Assembly: GCA_903900845.1 (NCBI GenBank)
Contig: CAIUOU010000149.1
Location: 1-36,822, forward strand
Direction: 5' to 3'
Source of the DNA: an uncultured Opitutia bacterium
GTDB taxonomy: Bacteria; Verrucomicrobiota; Verrucomicrobiia; Opitutales; Opitutaceae
Length of the DNA stretch: 36,822 bases
The notes below the pieces were generated by a model that searched no databases, had not been told where the DNA came from, and saw only the letters and a list, made by a program, of their open reading frames with translations. Position 1 is the stretch's first letter; each line of letters starts with the position of its first letter. This document shows positions 32,772 to 36,822 of the stretch, in pieces. Both the position numbers and the translations under genes were made by a program.

Positions 32772-33244
32772 GGCGTTCCGCCCCGGTGCGCCTCGCTGAA
32801 ACTGGTCAGCGAGTGCCTCTCGAAGACCTCCTGCAGCAGGGTGGTCTCGACGCGGGCGACCACCCTTTCGAGCCTGCCCCAGGTCTGGGCGACGCTGGCG
32901 TCCTCGCGCGGCGCCGTCTCGCTCACCACCTGCACGTGCTCCGCCTCCGCGAGCAGCGCCTCCACCTCCCGCCACGCGGCGGGTGAGAAGTCCGTCCGGA
33001 AGTCGGCCGGCGGCAGCGGCAGCAGGGCCTCCCAGCCGAGCCCGAGTCGCCGCGCTGTGCGCGCGAAAACCAGGTCCGCACCCTCCGCCGCCGAGGAAAG
33101 CGCGATCCACACGGCCGCGCCGCGGGCGCGCAGCCCGGCCAGGACTTCATCCAGTTTTCGTGCCTCTCCCTCGGGATCACGCAGCTGGCGGTGGCCGGTG
33201 AAGCCGACGACGTGGAAGACGGGTAATGGTGACGGCTCGCCCAT
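32708..33244 (-). pseudogene. truncated SLOG-like (DprA/LOG-related) protein gene
   Basis: The first 100 residues from the ATG at 33244 resemble the N-terminal half of a SLOG-type Rossmann domain: VGFTGHRQL, then WIALSSAAEGADLVFA, LLPLPPADFRTDF and a helix ending AEHVQVVSE. Related proteins continue with a second half containing an LIAxWDG strand and a GGT nucleotide loop. Here neither appears in any minus-strand frame. The remaining 75 residues are arginine-rich and look like random read-through ending inside the pRiA4b ORF-3-like gene. I therefore regard it as a gene cut short at its 3' end, although a divergent but intact small protein cannot be excluded. Confidence 0.5.
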
Positions 33245-33310
33245 CGGGCGCGAGCGGCTCCGGACCGTCGCGCGGAGTGTCAACCGCCAGGCCCCGGCGG
33301 GAGCCGGTGG

Positions 33311-34282
33311 TCAGTTCACGCGGTTCCAGACGGGCTCACCGAGCACGGCCGCGCGCGCGATCCGCGCCGAGGTTGTCCGCATCTCCACCATTCCCTCCGG
33401 GCTGCAGAACGCCGCGTGGCAGGTGACGATGAGATTCGGCGTCGCCGCCTCCTCGGGCGTGCGCAGGGGCTCTTCCTCGACGACGTCCAGGCCCGCCCCG
33501 CCGAGGTGTCCCGTCCGCAGCGCGGCGAACAGCGGCGCCTTGCGCACGATGTCGCCGCGCGCCGTGTTCACGAGGAAAGCCCCCGGCCGCATCGCCGCGA
33601 TCTCGGCCTCGCCGATCAGCCCGCGCGTCTCGGCCGTGAGCGGACAATGGATCGAAACGGTGTCCGAGGTCGCGAGCAGTTCCCCGAGGGTTCCGACCCG
33701 TCCGATGCCGAGCGCCTTGTGCGCACCGGCCGGCGCGTAGGGGTCGAAGAAGACCACGCGGAAGCCGAACGCCTTCGCGCGGAGCGCCGCCGCCGTGCCT
33801 ATCCGGCCAAGGCCGACGATGCCGAAGGTCTGGGTGCTGAGCCGGCGCATGCGGTGTTGCACGTTGATCCGCCAGCCGAGGCGCTTCGCCTCGGCGTCGA
33901 GTGGGAAAAGTTGCCGGTAAAGCGCTAGGGTCAGCGCGAGGGCATGGTCGGCCACTTCCTCCGTGCCGTAGTCGGGCACATTGCACACCGGAATGCCGGC
34001 CCGCGCCGCCGCCGCGAGGTCCACGCTGTCAAAACCCACGCCGTTCCGCACGATCGCCCGGCAGCGGGTCATGCCCGCCACCACCTCCGCCGTCACCCGT
34101 GGTCCGTGCCACAGGATGATGGCGTCGGCCCCGAGCACCTCGGCCGGGAATGGTGCGTTGAAGTCGAGCCACACCGTGGTGAGCTCGGCGACGTCGCCGA
34201 GCACCGGACGCTCCACCGAGGCCTCGTGGTCGGTGAACTTGAACTCGCGGGGGCAGACGATCGCGACGGTCGGGCGGGGCAT
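33311..34282 (-). CDS. D-isomer 2-hydroxyacid dehydrogenase, CtBP type
   Basis: A 323-residue NAD-dependent dehydrogenase of the D-2-hydroxyacid family, in the C-terminal-binding-protein branch. The N-terminal domain has VRNGVGFDSVDL and IPVCNVPDYGTEEVADHA (97-114), characteristic of CtBP-like enzymes. The nucleotide loop GLGRIG is at 157-162. The catalytic triad is R242 (TARGD), E271 (EEEP) and H289 (TCHAAF). Substrate is unknown; relatives reduce 2-oxo acids such as glyoxylate or hydroxypyruvate. The frame continues to 34495 through the neighbouring gene, so the ATG at 34282 is chosen; it begins MPRPTVAIVC, a normal first strand. It is divergent from the FKBP gene. Confidence 0.9.
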   Translation of the reverse strand: MPRPTVAIVCPREFKFTDHEASVERPVLGDVAELTTVWLDFNAPFPAEVLGADAIILWHGPRVTAEVVAGMTRCRAIVRNGVGFDSVDLAAAARAGIPVCNVPDYGTEEVADHALALTLALYRQLFPLDAEAKRLGWRINVQHRMRRLSTQTFGIVGLGRIGTAAALRAKAFGFRVVFFDPYAPAGAHKALGIGRVGTLGELLATSDTVSIHCPLTAETRGLIGEAEIAAMRPGAFLVNTARGDIVRKAPLFAALRTGHLGGAGLDVVEEEPLRTPEEAATPNLIVTCHAAFCSPEGMVEMRTTSARIARAAVLGEPVWNRVN

Positions 34283-34291
34283 AAAGTCTTT

Positions 34292-34320
34292 GACCACCGA
34301 TTGCACGGATGGCACCGATG
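34292..34320. repeat. degenerate AACCACGGAT-type repeat between divergent genes
   Basis: GACCACCGATTGCACGGATG and the following GCACCGATG follow the same pattern as the repeats at 24543 and 24663. It occupies much of the short gap between the CtBP-type gene and the FKBP gene, where promoters for both would be expected. Confidence 0.55.
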
Positions 34321-34343
34321 CGGAAGCTTCTTCCGCGCCACCC

Positions 34344-34817
34344 GTGACGTCCTTCTCCCGCCTTTTTCTCTCCTCGTTTTGCCTCCTGCTCGCCGCCGCG
34401 CCCGGTCTTCGGGCCCAGCGCGAAAAGTTGCCACCGGCCGACCTCGAGTTCGTCGAGAAGACCTGGCCCGGCGCGAAGAAGACCGTCACCGGCATCCGTT
34501 ACGTCATCCTGAAGGAAGGGCAGGGCGACACGCCCAAACCCGGCGACAAGGTCAACGTGTTGTACGTCGGCAAGCTGCTCGACGGCACGGTGTTCGACCA
34601 GGCGACCGAGCCCGATAAGCCTTTCACCTTCCGCGTGCGCCGCGAGATGGTGATCGAGGGCTGGGAGCAGGTGCTGCAGCTGATGAAGCGCGGGGAGCGC
34701 CGGCTCGCGATCATTCCGCCCGAAATGGCCTACGGTACACGCGGCCAGCCGCCCAAGATCGGACGCAACGCCTCGCTGATCTTCGAGATCGAGCTGCTCA
34801 GCTTCAGCAAGGATTAA
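34344..34817 (+). CDS. exported FKBP-type peptidyl-prolyl isomerase
   Basis: A 157-residue periplasmic foldase. From the GTG at 34344 the protein opens with a signal peptide (TSFSRLFLSSFCLLLAAAPG, cleavage after LRAQ). After a short linker, the FKBP domain runs from about residue 45: GIRYVILKEGQGDTPKPGD, VLYVGKLLDGTVFDQA, VIEGWEQVLQLMKRGER and IPPEMAYGTRG, ending FEIELLSF. The hydrophobic pocket residues (Y, F, V-I, W, Y, F) are all visible. An upstream TTG at 34290 would add 18 residues made from the degenerate repeat, so the GTG is preferred. It stands 22 bases ahead of the DUF1080 gene on the same strand. Confidence 0.88.
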   Translation: MTSFSRLFLSSFCLLLAAAPGLRAQREKLPPADLEFVEKTWPGAKKTVTGIRYVILKEGQGDTPKPGDKVNVLYVGKLLDGTVFDQATEPDKPFTFRVRREMVIEGWEQVLQLMKRGERRLAIIPPEMAYGTRGQPPKIGRNASLIFEIELLSFSKD

Positions 34818-34839
34818 CCCAACCGCTTTCCCCGCCCCC

Positions 34840-35622
34840 ATGCCCCTTCCTATCCGCTTCCCTCTTCTCGTCATCTGCGCCCTGGCGTCGCTCTCGCCCG
34901 CCCGGGCCGAGGTCGGCGTCGGCGCCAAGCCCCTGCCGGGGGCTGAAATGCTCTTCGACGGCACCCGGGAGATGCTCGATGCCAAGTGGACCTACTGGCA
35001 GGGACCGCGTTTCGCCTCCTCGCTCCCGATCAAGTGGCGGATCGTCGAGGATCCCGTCGACAAGGGCACGGCGCTGATGACCTTCGACCCGGCCGCGCCG
35101 AAAGGACGCTACGGCGCCGCCGACATCGTCACGCAGAAGGCCTATCGCGACTTCCGTCTGCATGTGGAGTTCTGCGTGATGAACGAGGGCGGCAACAGCG
35201 GGGTCTACCTGCAGAACCGCTACGAGATCCAGATCCAGGACGGCGACGGCACGAAGCACGGCATGGGGGCCGTGATCAACGAGACGCCGTCGCCCTATTA
35301 CCTCTACAAGGGCCTGCGGCAGTGGAACGCGTACGACCTCGTCTTCCGCGCGGCCCGTTTCAAGGACGGCAAACTCGTCGAGAAGGCGCGCGTCACGATG
35401 TTCTTCAACGGCGTGAAGATTCACGCGCACCAGGAAATCCAGCAGGTCTGGGGTGGCGCCAACTCCGGGATCGACGGCGGCAACGACGGTGGCAAGGGCA
35501 TCACGGACGCGCCCGGCGGCCTGAAGCTGCAGTGCGAGGGCCATGACGTGCGCTACCGCAACATCTGGATCAAGGAGCTGGACCTCGTGCGTTCCAACAC
35601 CGCGTTCGCGCGGGAAAACTGA
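34840..35622 (+). CDS. secreted DUF1080 protein (3-keto-disaccharide hydrolase domain)
   Basis: A 260-residue exported protein with the DUF1080 concanavalin-like fold, recently named 3-keto-disaccharide hydrolase because some members cleave 3-keto-glycosides. A signal peptide (about 1-23) ends in ARA. EMLFDGTREML matches the family opening, DFRLHVEFCVMNEGGNSGVYLQNRYEIQIQD (split over two strands) is its most conserved block, and KLQCEGHDVRYRNIWIKEL closes it. Candidate acidic residues lie in the YEIQIQDGDG segment. It could work with Gfo/Idh/MocA enzymes that make 3-keto sugars, one of which is in this window but 9 kb away. The start ATG has a pyrimidine-rich leader without a Shine-Dalgarno sequence and follows the FKBP gene by 22 bases. 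Confidence 0.9.
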   Translation: MPLPIRFPLLVICALASLSPARAEVGVGAKPLPGAEMLFDGTREMLDAKWTYWQGPRFASSLPIKWRIVEDPVDKGTALMTFDPAAPKGRYGAADIVTQKAYRDFRLHVEFCVMNEGGNSGVYLQNRYEIQIQDGDGTKHGMGAVINETPSPYYLYKGLRQWNAYDLVFRAARFKDGKLVEKARVTMFFNGVKIHAHQEIQQVWGGANSGIDGGNDGGKGITDAPGGLKLQCEGHDVRYRNIWIKELDLVRSNTAFAREN

Positions 35623-35668
35623 ACGCGGCCGGCGAGGGCCGGTTCCGCGACGCCGCGCCCCGGCCAGG

Positions 35669-36697
35669 ATGAATTTCGCCGCCGGCTCCGCCTTTTCGCC
35701 GCTGCCGCTCGCGGCGGTGCGCGCCGGGCTAGGCCTGATCGCGCTCCTCCGGCTGGGTGACGTCTGGGCGGGCGCGGGCGCGATCCTGGCCGCGGCTCTG
35801 CTGCTCGGGATCCACCGGCGTCATGCGGCGGCGGGATTGCTGGCCGCGGGTTTGGCCACCGTTCCGTCGGCGGCCGATGTTCCCCTCCTTCTGCTGCTCG
35901 GGTTTTTCGCGGGCACACCGGAGGTGGAGGCGTTTCTCCTGCGCGGGCCGCGTGGCGACCGGAGTTGGGCCTTCACGCACCGGGGATGGCGGGGCGCCGC
36001 GTGGACGGCGATGGTCGGCGGGCATTTGCTCTGGGCCGCTTCGGGGTGGCTGCCGCCGGGCATGCTACGCCCCGCTCTGCCGGCTCCTCTGGCTGCCGCG
36101 CATCTGGTGCTGGTGGGATTGCTCGCGTTACCGCCGGCGCGGGTTCCGGCGTGGATCGTGCTCGGCGGCCTGACGCTCGTTGAAGCTTCGGTTCTGGTCG
36201 CAGCGTGGCCGCTGGCACCCGCACTCCTGCTGCTCCAGGCCCTCGTCCTTGATTCCCGCTGGCTGCCGGCGCGGAATGACGCGCGCCGCCCCGTCCTGCT
36301 CTACGATGGCGCATGCGGGCTGTGCGCCGCGGTGGTGCGGCTATTGTTGCGGGAGGACGCCTCAGGCCGGCTCGGTTTCTCCCCGCTGCAGGCGCCGGCC
36401 GCGCAAGCGTACCTGCGGGCCCGGGGGCTGCCGACCGCGGATTTCGACAGCCTGGTGTTCGTACCCGATTGGGAACGTCCGGAAAGTTTGCCCCCGCTGC
36501 TGCGCTCGGAGGGCGCGCTCGCGGCGGCCGACGAACCGGGTGGCATCTGCCGGGTGCTCTCGTGGCTGCGGATTCTGCCGCGAGCGTGGACCGATGCTTC
36601 CTATCGCGGTATCGCCCGGGTGCGCGGGGTTTTCGGCCCGCCGTCCAGCGAACCACCCGCTGACGTCCCGGCATGGGAGAAGCGTTTCGTGCGGTGA
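35669..36697 (+). CDS. membrane protein with C-terminal DCC thiol-disulfide oxidoreductase domain
   Basis: A 342-residue protein in two parts. Residues 1-195 contain about five or six hydrophobic segments and form an uncharacterised membrane region. Residues of about 207-330 are a DCC (DUF393) domain opening with VLLYDGACGLCAAVVR, where D213, C216 and C219 form the DxxCxxC motif. DCC proteins are thioredoxin-like and are predicted to move thiol-disulfide electrons; roles are unknown. Linking a DCC domain to a membrane region also occurs in HTTM-type proteins, but the N-terminal part here is shorter. The ATG at 35669 follows the DUF1080 gene by 46 bases; the frame is open further upstream inside that gene. 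Confidence 0.82.
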   Translation: MNFAAGSAFSPLPLAAVRAGLGLIALLRLGDVWAGAGAILAAALLLGIHRRHAAAGLLAAGLATVPSAADVPLLLLLGFFAGTPEVEAFLLRGPRGDRSWAFTHRGWRGAAWTAMVGGHLLWAASGWLPPGMLRPALPAPLAAAHLVLVGLLALPPARVPAWIVLGGLTLVEASVLVAAWPLAPALLLLQALVLDSRWLPARNDARRPVLLYDGACGLCAAVVRLLLREDASGRLGFSPLQAPAAQAYLRARGLPTADFDSLVFVPDWERPESLPPLLRSEGALAAADEPGGICRVLSWLRILPRAWTDASYRGIARVRGVFGPPSSEPPADVPAWEKRFVR

Positions 36698-36710
36698 GAC
36701 CGCGGGGTTG

Positions 36711-36738
36711 AACCACGAAAAACCCCAAGGGTACGAAA
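36711..36738. repeat. AACCACGAAA-type dispersed repeat at the right edge
   Basis: AACCACGAAAAACCCCAAGG and the following GTACGAAA match a variant of the repeat family seen at 24408 and 24543. It starts 14 bases after the DCC gene stop. The remaining 84 bases to the window end hold no supported gene. Confidence 0.55.
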
Positions 36739-36822
36739 CCGAAACGGGAGGCCGATGGAGCTCACTGAAGCCACGGAATGGAGCGATGCCGAACGGGTAT
36801 CAGAAAATCCGAGGGTACACCC

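Overview
The window is a compact, GC-rich chromosomal segment. Its gene content points to a verrucomicrobial bacterium, most like the Opitutaceae. The supporting signs are a PPi-type phosphofructokinase, DUF6807 and DUF1080 proteins, a sulfatase, several xylose-isomerase-like TIM barrels with a Gfo/Idh/MocA oxidoreductase, translation starts that almost all lack a Shine-Dalgarno sequence, and families of short dispersed repeats of the AACCACGGAT and GTAGCCGCGG types. This placement is inferred from gene content; there is no rRNA gene to confirm it.

Layout. 1-8.3 kb: the 3' end of larC (nickel-pincer cofactor synthesis) and a CAT-anticodon tRNA on the plus strand, then minus-strand genes for a DUF429-like protein, a SWIM/SNF2 helicase, glycyl-tRNA synthetase and a secreted DUF6807 protein. 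8.5-9.8 kb: PPi-phosphofructokinase with a clear intrinsic terminator. 10-17.4 kb: a probable carbohydrate region with a secreted BNR_4 beta-propeller (ulvan-lyase-like in its N-terminal motif), a sulfatase fused to an alpha/beta-hydrolase esterase and a fucose-isomerase-like enzyme, followed by an SbtA-type bicarbonate permease translationally coupled to a LysR regulator. 17.4-22.5 kb: DUF1232 protein, dipeptide epimerase, a probable remnant of a PhzF gene, an SDR, an RlmM-type rRNA methyltransferase, a small DMT-like membrane protein and a 4HBT thioesterase. 22.7-26 kb: a GntR/FCD regulator divergent from a sugar-phosphate isomerase, with a perfect 14-bp palindrome between them, then a 416-bp repeat-rich gap holding a 150-bp element with 30-bp terminal inverted repeats, then a Gfo/Idh/MocA oxidoreductase and a strong terminator. 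26.3-29.7 kb: a GH3-type acyl-acid amido synthetase homologue, an RluA pseudouridine synthase and a Tat-exported TIM-barrel protein. 29.8-32.1 kb: a TPP riboswitch directly ahead of a TonB-dependent receptor. 32.2-36.7 kb: a pRiA4b ORF-3-like protein, a truncated SLOG-like gene, a CtBP-type dehydrogenase, an exported FKBP, a DUF1080 protein and a membrane-DCC thiol oxidoreductase.

How the genes fit together. The strongest functional unit is the riboswitch plus receptor, which predicts thiamin-repressed outer-membrane uptake of thiamin or a precursor. A second plausible theme is breakdown of sulfated or acylated polysaccharide (BNR_4 protein, sulfatase-esterase, fucose-isomerase-like enzyme, DUF6807, DUF1080), with the GntR/isomerase/oxidoreductase genes handling unusual sugars inside the cell. 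I see no CRISPR array, prophage, intact insertion sequence or defence island.
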